DNA from: Gammaproteobacteria bacterium | GTDB lineage: Bacteria; Pseudomonadota; Gammaproteobacteria; Pseudomonadales; Pseudohongiellaceae | DNA: 64,000 bases | Direction of reading: 5' to 3' | NCBI GenBank assembly: GCA_041395725.1 | Contig: JAWKZW010000001.1 | Coordinates: forward strand, 4,656,501 to 4,720,500 | Shown: piece after piece, positions 1 to 8,877 of the stretch | Layout: each line of letters begins with the position of its first letter | Position numbering within the stretch: position 1 is the stretch's first letter | Translations under genes and position numbers: made by a program | The notes under the pieces: model-generated | The model's input: the letters and a program-made list of their open reading frames with translations, nothing else | Databases searched by the model: none | Told to the model about the DNA's origin: nothing

Positions 1-1
1 G

Positions 2-589
2 CAGGCCGGCGATCTGCCCTCCAACGTGCAGGCCACCCTGGGGCTGTTTGGTGGCGATCCGGTTGTTGCCCTGCAGGAGATGCCGCTGGAAATGAAGCGG
101 CTTATCCGCGAGGAAATGCTTGATCCGGAGCTGCTGACAGGGATGCTCCTCAGCGCCCACCTGATCATTTTCTGGCTGTCCCAGGACAGCAACGTGACTC
201 CGCCGGTCTGCCTGGCTTCTTTCGCCGCCGCCGGCATTGCCGGAACCCGGCCCATGGCTACCGGGCTGACCAGCTGGAAAGTAGCCAAGGGGCTTTACCT
301 GGTTCCGCTACTATTCGCCTACTCACCACTGATCTCCGGCACCTGGCCGGAACGCCTGGAGGTGTTCGGCTGGTCCTGCCTGGGGCTGTATGCTCTGGCC
401 GGCCTGCTGCACTGGCACCTGGAAATACGGCTCAATCTGGTCAGCGCAGCCATCCTGCTGCTCAGCGCCATTCTGCTGATGTGGATGCCGTTTGGGCTGC
501 TCTTCCATCTGCTCGGTGCCGGCCTGTTATTGGGGGTGGTGCTGTGGCAACGGCGGACCAAGGCCGCTCTGGTTCAATCCGAAGGCTGA
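2..589 (+). CDS. TRAP transporter fused permease, C-terminal part
   Basis: This is the 3' part of a gene that begins before the window; the reading frame is open from base 2 and about 195 residues are visible. It resembles the end of the fused DctQM (4TM/12TM) permeases of TRAP transporters, which import organic solutes using a sodium or proton gradient and a periplasmic binding protein. The segment around residues 55-105 (SQDSNVTPPVCLASFAAAGIAG, then a TSWKVAKG-like turn and LFAYSPL) is the typical end of the DctM domain. Several strongly hydrophobic helices follow, ending in a basic tail (QRRTK). The binding-protein gene would be expected upstream, outside the window. The fused-permease assignment is by family pattern only, and the substrate cannot be told. 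Confidence 0.8.
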   Translation, partial: QAGDLPSNVQATLGLFGGDPVVALQEMPLEMKRLIREEMLDPELLTGMLLSAHLIIFWLSQDSNVTPPVCLASFAAAGIAGTRPMATGLTSWKVAKGLYLVPLLFAYSPLISGTWPERLEVFGWSCLGLYALAGLLHWHLEIRLNLVSAAILLLSAILLMWMPFGLLFHLLGAGLLLGVVLWQRRTKAALVQSEG

Positions 590-651
590 AGGTTCTTCTG
601 GCGCTGCAGCGCCACCCCGATTAAAACGAGAACGTGACAGGAGTTCCCAGC

Positions 652-1656
652 ATGACAAAGGCCCGAGAAATTCACCTGGTTTCCAGACCCGCCGGTATGC
701 CACGGGCAGAAAACTTTCGCCTGGTGGAAGTTGACCTGCCGGCACCAGAGGCAGGCCAGGTACTGGTCAAGAACATCTACCTGTCGGTGGATCCCTATAT
801 GCGTGGCCGAATGCGGGAAGATGCCGTCTACGCGGCAGCCTATGAGCTGAACAAGGTCATGTATGGCGGCGCTATCGGCGAGGTGGTGGAGTCACGCAGC
901 CCTGCTCTGCAACCGGGAGACATCGTACTCAACCAACTGGCCTGGCGTGACGGTTTTGTGGCTGACGCGGCGGCAGTGACAAAAATAGAACCCTTCGACA
1001 GAGAACACCTGTCCTGGTACCTCGGCACCCTGGGCATGCCGGGCCTTACCGCCTATGTCGGGCTATCGAAATTTGCTGATCTCAAACCGGGCGACACTGT
1101 ATTCGTGTCCGCCGCGTCTGGCGCAGTGGGCGCCAACGTCTGTCAGATTGCCAGACTGAAAGGCTGCCGGGTTATAGGCAGCGTCGGTTCTGACGAGAAA
1201 GCCGACTGGCTGCAAAAGGAATGTGGCGTGGAGCAGGTGATCAACTACAAGACCTGTGGTGATCTGACGACCGCCTTGCGTAAAGCAGCACCCGAGGGCG
1301 TGGACGTGTATTTCGAAAACGTCGGCGGAGATCACCTGCAGGCGGCCATTGCCACGATGAATCCCTTTGGTCGCATCGTCGCCTGTGGCATGATTCAGAC
1401 CTACAACAATGCCGAGCCTGCGCCCGGCCCCAGCAATCTGATGCTCATCGTGGGGAAGAAACTGCGCATTCAGGGGTTTATTGTTTCGGACCATCTCGAT
1501 ATGCAGGAACAGTTCAGAAAGGACATGGTGGAGTGGATCAAGGCGGGTAAGATTAAAACCCGGGAAACTGTCATCGATGGCCTGGAAAACACCGTAGACG
1601 CCTTCCTGGCACTGTTCTCTGGGGCTAACTTCGGCAAAATGGTGGTGAAAGTCTGA
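652..1656 (+). CDS. NADPH-dependent oxidoreductase, MDR superfamily (CurA/YncB-like)
   Basis: Cytosolic zinc-independent medium-chain reductase of about 334 residues, the usual length for the CurA/leukotriene B4 12-hydroxydehydrogenase-like group, which reduces alkenals and enones with NADPH. The N-terminal GroES-like part contains LSVDPYMRGRM, a signature of this group. The Rossmann nucleotide-binding turn SGAVGANVCQIA lies near residue 155, followed by ENVGG and the C-terminal FGKMVVKV. The open frame extends back to a GTG at 634, but ATG 652 is chosen because AGGAG (639-643) lies 8 bases before it. It sits 62 bases behind the TRAP permease gene on the same strand and could be cotranscribed. 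The physiological substrate is unknown. Confidence 0.9.
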   Translation: MTKAREIHLVSRPAGMPRAENFRLVEVDLPAPEAGQVLVKNIYLSVDPYMRGRMREDAVYAAAYELNKVMYGGAIGEVVESRSPALQPGDIVLNQLAWRDGFVADAAAVTKIEPFDREHLSWYLGTLGMPGLTAYVGLSKFADLKPGDTVFVSAASGAVGANVCQIARLKGCRVIGSVGSDEKADWLQKECGVEQVINYKTCGDLTTALRKAAPEGVDVYFENVGGDHLQAAIATMNPFGRIVACGMIQTYNNAEPAPGPSNLMLIVGKKLRIQGFIVSDHLDMQEQFRKDMVEWIKAGKIKTRETVIDGLENTVDAFLALFSGANFGKMVVKV

Positions 1657-1737
1657 GCGCTGACCCGCGCTTCGACACACCTGCCGGCGACGGCTCAACG
1701 GACTGACCTGAATTATTGCGCAGCACTGTAGCCTTTT

Positions 1738-2685
1738 ATGTTTTCCTACCTCGTTTTTCTCATTCTTGGTTTTGTAATTCTTGGGTTTGGTGCTGAGCTG
1801 CTGGTACGGGGCAGCTCCACGCTTGCTCTCAAGCTCGGCATCAGGCCGCTGGTCATCGGGCTGACCGTCGTTGCCTTTGGTACCAGCGCCCCTGAACTGG
1901 CCGTAAGTATTGAATCGGCCCTGGGCGGGCGCAGCTCCATCGCCCTTGGTAACGTGATCGGTTCAAATATAGCCAACATCGGCCTGATTCTGGGTCTCAT
2001 GGCGCTTATCACTCCCCTGACAATCGAGCTGCAGCTTATCAAGAAACAGATCCCGCTGATGATTGCCAGCTCTCTGTTGCTCTGGTTGCTGTTGCTGGAC
2101 GACCAACTGGGGTTTGTCGATGGCCTGTTCCTGAGCGCTGGACTCATCGGGTTTCTGCTTTTCAGCTACCAACAGGCACGCAAAGACCAGGCCACCTGCC
2201 AGCTGATCGAGGCCAATCCAATCATCACCACACCCAGCAAACCGGCTTTTTATTACATTCTCATGCTGATGCTAGGAATCGCCATGCTGATCTATGGCAG
2301 TGCGCTGTTTGTCGACAGTGCGGTGGAACTGGCGCGGCTGCTGGGAATCAGCCAGGCGGTAATCGGTCTGACGCTTATTGCAGCAGGCACCAGCATTCCG
2401 GAACTGGCCACTTCCCTGGTCGCCGCCTTGAAGAAAGAACCTGGACTCGCGGTTGGCAATATTGTGGGGTCGAACCTGTTTAATATCCTCGGGATTCTGG
2501 GCATCACCGCGATGCTCAGCACGGTAGCGGGCAGTGAGTTCGGCCTGGTGGATCTGGGCGTAATGCTGTCCTACGCCATTATTCTTCTGCCATTCGCCTG
2601 GACCAGCCTGCGCATCAGTCGCATCGAAGGCTTCACTCTGCTGGGTGGCTACGTGGCCTACATGCTCTATCTACTGACAAAGTAA
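1738..2685 (+). CDS. calcium/sodium (cation) antiporter, YrbG-type CaCA family
   Basis: Inner-membrane exchanger of 315 residues and about 10 helices, built of two homologous halves as in K+-dependent Na+/Ca2+ exchanger-type bacterial proteins. Each half has the ion-binding alpha repeat: GTSAPELAVS near residue 56 with GNVIGSNIANIG after it, and GTSIPELATS near residue 221 with GNIVGSNLFNILG. The acidic residues that coordinate the cation in CaCA proteins (the E of PELA in each repeat) are present. E. coli yrbG sits in the kds/lpt region, but no such genes are near here. The gene is followed by a large palindromic element and a convergent SulP gene. Ion specificity is not evident from sequence. 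Confidence 0.92.
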   Translation: MFSYLVFLILGFVILGFGAELLVRGSSTLALKLGIRPLVIGLTVVAFGTSAPELAVSIESALGGRSSIALGNVIGSNIANIGLILGLMALITPLTIELQLIKKQIPLMIASSLLLWLLLLDDQLGFVDGLFLSAGLIGFLLFSYQQARKDQATCQLIEANPIITTPSKPAFYYILMLMLGIAMLIYGSALFVDSAVELARLLGISQAVIGLTLIAAGTSIPELATSLVAALKKEPGLAVGNIVGSNLFNILGILGITAMLSTVAGSEFGLVDLGVMLSYAIILLPFAWTSLRISRIEGFTLLGGYVAYMLYLLTK

Positions 2686-2733
2686 GAACGTGGACCGGGC
2701 CCGGCAATTCAATGAACGGCTGGATTGGTGTTA

Positions 2734-2922
2734 ACCCAATCATTGTATAAGTTCTTGAGGTCAGGAGCTTTCAGAGTAGTATTTCCAGCGTCGCACGGAG
2801 ATTTTTATGGATTGAGCGTAGTCACTCTACGTGATATCCAGAAAAATTGAGTACGGCGCTGGAAATGCTGCTATGGAAGCAGCGAGGCGTTCCTGGGCCA
2901 ACAATTTATGCAATGATTGGGT
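2734..2922. repeat. 190-bp imperfect palindromic element (MITE/REP-like)
   Basis: Nested inverted repeats fill the whole space between two convergent genes. The outer arms ACCCAATCATTG (2734-2745) and CAATGATTGGGT (2911-2922) are exact complements. Inner arms are ATTTCCAGCG (2781-2790) and CGCTGGAAAT (2857-2866), then ATTTTTATGGAT against ATCCAGAAAAAT, and finally CGTAG-TCACT-CTACG (2817-2831) at the apex. The outer arms flank less conserved, partly complementary sequence. The single strand could fold into one long hairpin. It may be a non-autonomous mobile element or a structured terminator for both neighbours. No transposase is nearby. Confidence 0.8.
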
Positions 2923-2927
2923 AAAGT

Positions 2928-4661
2928 CTACAGGCCTGACAGGGGCATAAAATCGTCGCGCAGGTCTTCCACCGCCTGATTCTGAGTAAGGTAGCTTTTA
3001 CCAGTCAAACGCGAGAAAAAATCGGTACGCTGCAACCTGTCCATTACGGGCCCCTTGACCTCGGAGACATGCAGTTTGATACCCAGGTCATCGAGCGTGC
3101 GATTGATCTGCAGGAGAGTTTCCAGGGCGCTCATGTCAATTTTATTCACGGCTGTGCACATCAGGACTACGTGCTTGACCTTGGGATAGTGAGACATGGT
3201 TTCGTAAATCAATTCTTCCAGGTAGCGGGTGTTGGCGAAATAGAGACTCTCGTCGATCCGAATGGACAGAATATTCTCGAACGTCTGCACCTTGTGCCGT
3301 TCGATATTGCGATAGTGCTCGGTACCCGGTACCCGCCCGACAATAGCCACGTGAGGCTTGGACGTCTTGTACAGGGATATCAATACAGACGCCAGCACAC
3401 CGGCGGCAATGCCCACTTCAACACCGATGATCAGGGTCAGCACCAGAGTGGCCATCATGGCGATAAAGTCAGCCCTGGAGTAGTTCCAGGATTGCCTGAA
3501 CAAGGAAAAGTCCACCAGCGACATCACCGCGACGATAATCGTGGCCGCCAGTGTGGCGCGGGGCAGCCAGTAGATCAGCGGCGTCAGAAACATCGTCACC
3601 AGCGCGATCAGTATGGCCGTGTAGATGCCGGCTGCCGGGGTAGCGGCCCCCGCATCGAAATTGACGATGGAACGGGAAAATCCACCGGTGATGGGAAAGC
3701 CACCGGTAACGGACACGGCCACGTTGGACAGCCCCAGCCCGACCAGTTCCTGGTCCGGGTTGATGCGTTGCCTGCGCCGGTTGGCCAGCGTCTCCCCTAC
3801 CGATATTGATTCCACAAAACTGACGATAGATATCAGCACCGCCGGCCAGAAAAGCTCGGCAATCAGGCCGCGCGACATGCCCGGCAAGGTAACGCCAGGC
3901 ATCCCCCGGGGAATGTCCCCCACCAGTGCCAGGCCCAGTTCATCGAGTCGCAGGAGATACGTCACAACCGCGGTAATGATCACGGCGATGACAGGTCCAC
4001 CTTTCACCATCAGTGCCGCGTTGCGGGACGACATGCCTAACCTGATCAGCAGCGGCTTCAGGCCCAGCCGCATGGAGACAATCAACACCAAGGCCAGTAC
4101 GCCGATGGCCAAGGTATAGAAATTGCTGTGTGAGATTTCCCGTGCCAGTTCCCACACAATGTCCAGCAGATTATGCCCCCCGGCAGAGATACCCAGCAGG
4201 TGTTGCAACTGACCGGCGGCGATGATCAGGGCCGAGGCTGTGATGAAGGCGGCGATGACAGGATGGGACAGAAAATTGGTCAGAAACCCAAGGCGAAATA
4301 GGCCCAGCAGCAACAGCATGGCGCCACACAAAAAGGCCAGTGTATAGGCTGCACTGACATAATCGGGAGACCCCGCCTCGGCTACCCGCTCCAGCGCCGC
4401 CGCAGTCATCAGAGACACTACGGCCACCGGCCCCACCGACAGGGAAGTGCTGGTGCCAAAAAGCCCGTAGGCCAGCAGCCCGAAGATACTGGCATACAGC
4501 CCCATTTCCGCAGGCAGTCCTGCCAGCAGTGCATAGGCCAGTGACTGCGGGATCAGCATGATCGCGACGATAATCGACGCCACACCATCCTCAGTCAAAC
4601 TGGCTGAATTGTACCGCCTGCCCCAATCCAGTATCGGCAGGTACTGCCTGATCGCATCCAC
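2928..4661 (-). CDS. SulP family anion transporter with STAS domain
   Basis: Inner-membrane protein of 577 residues, the normal size of SulP (SLC26-like) permeases that move sulfate, bicarbonate or other anions. The membrane core runs to about residue 430 and includes the N-terminal MLIPQSLAYALLAGLP motif and the GGFPITGGFSRS motif near residue 325. A cytoplasmic STAS domain follows from about residue 450 to the end, with the conserved loop AVNKIDMSALETL near residue 515. It lies downstream of the PPK2 gene in the same direction with a 135-base gap, so cotranscription is possible but unproven. Bicarbonate and sulfate are both plausible substrates. Confidence 0.93.
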   Translation of the reverse strand: MDAIRQYLPILDWGRRYNSASLTEDGVASIIVAIMLIPQSLAYALLAGLPAEMGLYASIFGLLAYGLFGTSTSLSVGPVAVVSLMTAAALERVAEAGSPDYVSAAYTLAFLCGAMLLLLGLFRLGFLTNFLSHPVIAAFITASALIIAAGQLQHLLGISAGGHNLLDIVWELAREISHSNFYTLAIGVLALVLIVSMRLGLKPLLIRLGMSSRNAALMVKGGPVIAVIITAVVTYLLRLDELGLALVGDIPRGMPGVTLPGMSRGLIAELFWPAVLISIVSFVESISVGETLANRRRQRINPDQELVGLGLSNVAVSVTGGFPITGGFSRSIVNFDAGAATPAAGIYTAILIALVTMFLTPLIYWLPRATLAATIIVAVMSLVDFSLFRQSWNYSRADFIAMMATLVLTLIIGVEVGIAAGVLASVLISLYKTSKPHVAIVGRVPGTEHYRNIERHKVQTFENILSIRIDESLYFANTRYLEELIYETMSHYPKVKHVVLMCTAVNKIDMSALETLLQINRTLDDLGIKLHVSEVKGPVMDRLQRTDFFSRLTGKSYLTQNQAVEDLRDDFMPLSGL

Positions 4662-4796
4662 CCTGCTACCTTCTCCCGTCTGCCATCACATCGTACCCTG
4701 ACCTGCCCGCCGCCCCGACTCGAAACAGGCGCGCCAGAAACCGCGAAAATAACTCCGGCAATGGCAATAAAGTCACTGTCACACGGTTGTTACCCA

Positions 4797-5570
4797 CTAT
4801 GGCTCTCTCAGGTAGCCAAGATGCTTCATATCGAAAGTCGGCTGCACGTGAACGATTTCCGGGTCCGGCTCGATCCGGCTGCCGGTGTCCCCCCTGCCAT
4901 CGTACTTGACCTGGCTTAACACATAGCGCATCGATTCCAGGCAGGCTTTATCCCGGTCATTTCCCTCGACCACCAGCCACGGATTCCGGCGCGTGGACGT
5001 CTTCTCGAACATGGCCAATTTGTAGCGGGTGTATTCGTCCCATTTTGCCTGGGCGAGGGCATCCACCGTACTCAGTTTCCACTGCTTGAGCGGGTTGGTT
5101 TTCCGCTCTCTAATGCGTTTTTCCTGCTCGTCTTCATCGATGGAAAACCAGAATTTTATAATCTCCAGCTTATCCTCTTTCAACATGTGCTCCAGCAGCA
5201 CAACCTGTTCAAGGAAGAATTTATACTGCCTCTGGGTACAAAAACCCATGACCGGCTCCACCACCGCCCTGTTGTACCAGCTGCGGTCGAAAAAAACGAT
5301 CTCGCCAGGATTGGGCAACTCTTTGATATATCTCTGAAAGTACCACTGACCGCGTTCCAGCTCCGTAGGCTTACTGAGCGCTACAATCCGATAGTGCCGG
5401 GGATTTAAAAACCGCACGAAGCGCATAATGGTGCTTCCCTTACCCGCGGCGTCACGTCCCTCGAAAATAATCAGCAGACGTTTGCGATGCTGCCGGACCC
5501 ACGTCTGCAGGCGCACAAATTCAACCTGCAGGTCCAGGTATTCCGGTTCTGTCTCGAGCGCGTACAACAT
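4797..5570 (-). CDS. ppk2: polyphosphate kinase 2 (PPK2 family)
   Basis: Soluble P-loop kinase of about 257 residues that transfers phosphate between inorganic polyphosphate and nucleotides. The Walker A region FEGRDAAGKGS is at about residues 36-46 and the Walker B/lid segment FFDRSWYNR at about 93-101; both are diagnostic of PPK2. One-domain length and these motifs fit class I enzymes, but whether ADP or GDP is preferred cannot be read here. The frame is open to a GTG at 5585, but ATG 5570 is preferred because GGAG lies just before it. The gene follows DUF2333 by 40 bases and precedes sulP, all on the minus strand. Confidence 0.93.
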   Translation of the reverse strand: MLYALETEPEYLDLQVEFVRLQTWVRQHRKRLLIIFEGRDAAGKGSTIMRFVRFLNPRHYRIVALSKPTELERGQWYFQRYIKELPNPGEIVFFDRSWYNRAVVEPVMGFCTQRQYKFFLEQVVLLEHMLKEDKLEIIKFWFSIDEDEQEKRIRERKTNPLKQWKLSTVDALAQAKWDEYTRYKLAMFEKTSTRRNPWLVVEGNDRDKACLESMRYVLSQVKYDGRGDTGSRIEPDPEIVHVQPTFDMKHLGYLREP

Positions 5571-5610
5571 GGTGCTCCAACCCACTTAAATAACAGTTGA
5601 ATTATACGAC

Positions 5611-6738
5611 CTAGCCCTGGGCAAGAAGGTTACGCAGATCAATTATCGCGGCATTTGCTCTGGACACGTAATTAGCCATGGTCAGGGAATGATTGGCAAA
5701 TATACCAAATCCGGAGCCGTTCAGGATGACCGGAAAAAACACTGTCCTCTGACTGTACTCCAGATCCCGGATTATCTGCTCCAGACTGGCTGTCGCATTC
5801 TTGTCGGCCAGCACATCGCCAAAATCAATCTCCACGGCACGCAGAAAGTGTACCAATGCCCAGGTAGTGCCACGCGCCTCGTAAAAAACATCGTCTACCT
5901 GCAACCAGGGTGTTTTCACCCGTGCTTCGCGCGCCACCCGGGTCGACTGCGCAGCTCCCGGCTCACCGGCGATGTCGGTATTGACCCGCTCCTGGCCGAC
6001 ACTGGCGCTGAGACGCTGTGACAGACTGCCCAGCCTGGATTCCACAGTCAACAGCCAGCCGGCCAGGTTATCGGCGCGAGCAAAGAACTGTGCATCGGCG
6101 TCGGCAGGATCGCCGATCCGTTGCAGATAGGAGGAGAACAGATCGATGGCTTTACGGTATTCGCGTTCCGTGGCCGGAAACATCCAGCTGGCGTTGTCAA
6201 AGTTGAACAGCGGCTCTGCTTCACGCAGATCCAGATCCTCCTGGGACTGGGATTGAGAGCGACTGAACGATTCGCGGAAAGCCCTGGCAAAATCCCGGAC
6301 CTGCACCAAGACACCAAATTCCCAGTTGGGAATATTATCCAGGTAGATGCCGGGTACCATAACATCATTGGACAGGTAGCCACCGGGCTTGTCCAGCAGG
6401 GTCTCAGCCACACCGATCAAAGCCGCAGTAGAGGCAGCGCCGATCACTGGCGCATTGTCGCTGCCGGCCAGTTTTTGCTCCCGATTCTCCACCACGGAGA
6501 ACTGGTCCGGCTCGAAACTCCAAAAAACACCCAGAACGACGATAAACAGTGTAATGAACGCCAGAACGGACAGCAGGATCCTGACTATCGGGCTACTGTC
6601 ATCGCTCTCGTAGGTCGCAGCGGAGTCGCCTGCCTGACTTTGCTCTTCGCCCCTGCCTTCGCCCTCGTCAGCGCCCGCATCCTCGCCGCTGCCCCTGCCA
6701 AACAGGGAGGCAATGCGCGCTTTAATAGTGGTAAACAT
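5611..6738 (-). CDS. DUF2333 family membrane protein
   Basis: Protein of 375 residues with a very acidic N-terminal cytoplasmic segment (residues about 17-48, rich in E, D and G). One transmembrane helix follows at about 50-72 (IVRILLSVLAFITLFIVVLG), and the rest is a large, probably periplasmic, domain. The conserved parts (MVPGIYLDNIPNWEFG, TPWLQVDDVFYEARG, NGSGFGIFANHSLTMANYV) match my knowledge of DUF2333, a family of unknown function found in gammaproteobacteria. It is 40 bases upstream of ppk2, suggesting cotranscription. No enzymatic motif is visible. The repeat at 6814-6850 lies just upstream, between it and the lipoprotein gene. Confidence 0.8.
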   Translation of the reverse strand: MFTTIKARIASLFGRGSGEDAGADEGEGRGEEQSQAGDSAATYESDDSSPIVRILLSVLAFITLFIVVLGVFWSFEPDQFSVVENREQKLAGSDNAPVIGAASTAALIGVAETLLDKPGGYLSNDVMVPGIYLDNIPNWEFGVLVQVRDFARAFRESFSRSQSQSQEDLDLREAEPLFNFDNASWMFPATEREYRKAIDLFSSYLQRIGDPADADAQFFARADNLAGWLLTVESRLGSLSQRLSASVGQERVNTDIAGEPGAAQSTRVAREARVKTPWLQVDDVFYEARGTTWALVHFLRAVEIDFGDVLADKNATASLEQIIRDLEYSQRTVFFPVILNGSGFGIFANHSLTMANYVSRANAAIIDLRNLLAQG

Positions 6739-6813
6739 TATCGCTTCTCCGGGACAGTCCTCTGCTCATAACGCTACTTCGTGGACCTCTGACTTCCTGG
6801 GGCAGTGGGCTAC

Positions 6814-6850
6814 CAGGGAGCCTCTGTTAAGTACCACAACGCTCTGCGGG
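6814..6850 (+). repeat. dispersed repeat, copy 1
   Basis: A 37-base unit running from CAGGGAGCCTCTG to TACCACAACGCTCTGCGGG. The same sequence, with small changes, recurs at 36085 (plus), 36352 (minus) and 44853 (plus), and more distantly at 46448. Here it lies in the 117-base gap between the lipoprotein gene and the DUF2333 gene, ending 5 bases beyond the lipoprotein stop codon. The first 13 bases and the TACCACAACGCT core are identical to the 36085 copy. Confidence 0.8.
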
Positions 6851-6855
6851 GCTAC

Positions 6856-7638
6856 CTAGCTTGGTTCAGCACCCGGACCGGCTTCTGTGTCAGCACCTTC
6901 CGGCAATCGCAACCGGATGATAGCCCTTCCACCCAGCTCGATATTACCCCGCAGCCGATAACCATTGGCTCTTTCCCGCAAGGTGCCATAGATCCAGCGT
7001 CCTTTCTCATCGCTCGGCGCCGTTATCCAGACGAATGCTTCAAATTCTACAGCCTGCTCAGCGATATCCGCCAACTGTTCAACCAGGTAGTCAGACTGAG
7101 CACTCAGCTGGTCAAGATTCAACTCGAAAACCAGATCACCGGAATTCCGGTCAGCCTCCAGTGCTTTTTCGGCGGCCACGATAGCAGGATCGTCACGATC
7201 CACGAAGCGGGCTCTGTCGATATACTCCGCCGCCGCCGCAAACCTGCCCTGACGACTGGCAGTCGCCGCCAGCTCCAGGTATCTGGCCACGATACGCTGC
7301 AGCCCTTCGAGTGCCAGATCGTTCTCAGGGTCGAGTGCCAGCACACGCCGATAGCGGGTGTACGCATTGTCATTAACAGGGATCAGCAGTCGGTCCTGGT
7401 CCAGCGCCTGCAGGGCATCGTATAAAAGATCGCCAAGCAGCCGCTGACGACGAAAAGAAACCTGCCATTCCTGCACCGTTTCAGCACCCTGAACCACCTC
7501 AGCCACAGGGGCTTCCGCCGCGGCCGGATCCGGTTCTGGAACAACCTGTTCATCGTTTCCGGCCTGGCACCCGGCCAGGACACTTACCAGCAATAAGCGG
7601 GCTAACCAGCGCGCCTTGCTCGAAGACCAGAACATCAT
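6856..7638 (-). CDS. TPR-like lipoprotein of unknown function
   Basis: About 260 residues with a basic N-terminus, a hydrophobic stretch (WLARLLLVSVLAGC) and a lipobox (LAGC) predicting lipidation near residue 24 and an envelope location. After a proline/alanine-rich linker, residues about 70-170 form helical repeats resembling tetratricopeptide motifs (YTRYRRVLALDPENDLALEGL, then AAAEYIDRARFVDRDDPAI). The frame opens at a TTG at 7647; ATG 7638 is preferred because GGTGAG lies about 9 bases ahead. It begins 14 bases after moeA and is probably in the moeA operon. I do not recognise a named family. Its partner could be an envelope complex. Confidence 0.75.
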   Translation of the reverse strand: MMFWSSSKARWLARLLLVSVLAGCQAGNDEQVVPEPDPAAAEAPVAEVVQGAETVQEWQVSFRRQRLLGDLLYDALQALDQDRLLIPVNDNAYTRYRRVLALDPENDLALEGLQRIVARYLELAATASRQGRFAAAAEYIDRARFVDRDDPAIVAAEKALEADRNSGDLVFELNLDQLSAQSDYLVEQLADIAEQAVEFEAFVWITAPSDEKGRWIYGTLRERANGYRLRGNIELGGRAIIRLRLPEGADTEAGPGAEPS

Positions 7639-7652
7639 CAACCTCAACTCAC

Positions 7653-8864
7653 CTAACCGATCAATTCACTAAAGGGAATAAAGCTGAGCATATCCCCCGC
7701 TGTTACCGAAGTAAACGGGGGTAATACTGCCAGGCCATCGGCCTGGCTCAAAGACGAGCCCGCGCCAGAACTTTGATTGTCGACAATCTGCAATTCCCCA
7801 CCACCGTCTCGCGACCACAGAACCACCCGCAAATATTCCTGTCTATCGCCGCTGCTGTAGTCGAACGCAACCGGCAATCTGAAGCTCAAGGGCTCATGGC
7901 TTCTGGCACCACTCATGGCCAGCAAGGCCGGACGAACCAGCAACACAAAGGTAACGAACGCCGATACGGGATTACCCGGAACGCCGAAAAAAGGTCTGCC
8001 TTTGACTTCTCCCCAGGCAAACGGCTTGCCCGGCTTGAGCGCCAGCTTCCAGAGGTCAATCCGGCCCAACCGCTGTACGGCAGCCTTCACGTGATCTTCC
8101 TCGCCCACCGAAACCCCACCACTACTTAGCAGGCAGTCAGCCTCTCCGGCAGCCCGGGCAAATTTTTCGACCGTGGTATCCAGCCCATCTCCAACCGTGC
8201 CGCAGTCAACCACCTGCATCCCTAAACCAGCCACCAGGGCAGACAGGAGGTAAAAGTTCGAGTTGTAGATTTGACCGGCTTCGAGTGAGGTGCCTGGTCG
8301 CACAAGTTCATCGCCGGTGGTCAGAATAGCAACCTTGAGTGGTTTCCGCACTGCCAGTCTGGCTATGCCGCAAGAGGCAAGAACATGCATGTCATGGGCA
8401 CGCAATCTGTGGCCGGCTTTGAACAGCAGGGTTCCCGCCGGGATATCGTCGCCTCGCGATCGGACGTTTTCACCAGCCGCGACACGCTGCAGAATCGTGA
8501 CCGACTGGCCCGCCGGCTGCGTATTTTCCTGCATCACCACCGCATCAGCACCGGCTGGTAAGGGTGCGCCGGTGAATATCCTGGCCGCCGTGCCGGATTG
8601 CAAGGGTTCACCAGCCTGGCCTGCCGGTATCCGCTGGCTGACCGCCAATGTGACCGGAATCTGGCTCACTGCCTGTGAGTTCACCGCGTAGCCATCCATC
8701 GCACTGTTATCCGATGCCGGCACATCCACCGCCCCATACAGATCATGGGCCAGAATCCTGCCGTCGGCCTGCGTCAGCTCCACGGTTTCCGGCAGCGCCA
8801 GCAAGGGCAGATCTTCACGCAGGCGAGTCAGGGCTTCTTCTATAGGCGTCAACCGGGAATTCAT
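7653..8864 (-). CDS. moeA: molybdopterin molybdotransferase MoeA
   Basis: Cytosolic enzyme of about 403 residues that inserts molybdate into adenylylated molybdopterin in the last step of Moco synthesis. Typical MoeA features are present: ASDNSAMDGYAV near residue 50, IFTGAPLPAGADAVVMQE near 95, ILTTGDELV near 180, SSGGVSVGEEDHVK near 245 and GVPGNPVSAFVTF near 295. Length is standard. ATG 8864 is chosen over an upstream TTG because GAGGGG sits 9 bases before it. It starts 13 bases after the RmlD-like gene and is followed closely by a lipoprotein gene, so the three form one transcription unit. It can serve the molybdenum hydroxylase and SoxC encoded elsewhere in this window. Confidence 0.96.
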   Translation of the reverse strand: MNSRLTPIEEALTRLREDLPLLALPETVELTQADGRILAHDLYGAVDVPASDNSAMDGYAVNSQAVSQIPVTLAVSQRIPAGQAGEPLQSGTAARIFTGAPLPAGADAVVMQENTQPAGQSVTILQRVAAGENVRSRGDDIPAGTLLFKAGHRLRAHDMHVLASCGIARLAVRKPLKVAILTTGDELVRPGTSLEAGQIYNSNFYLLSALVAGLGMQVVDCGTVGDGLDTTVEKFARAAGEADCLLSSGGVSVGEEDHVKAAVQRLGRIDLWKLALKPGKPFAWGEVKGRPFFGVPGNPVSAFVTFVLLVRPALLAMSGARSHEPLSFRLPVAFDYSSGDRQEYLRVVLWSRDGGGELQIVDNQSSGAGSSLSQADGLAVLPPFTSVTAGDMLSFIPFSELIG

Positions 8865-8877
8865 CGCCAGCAACCCC

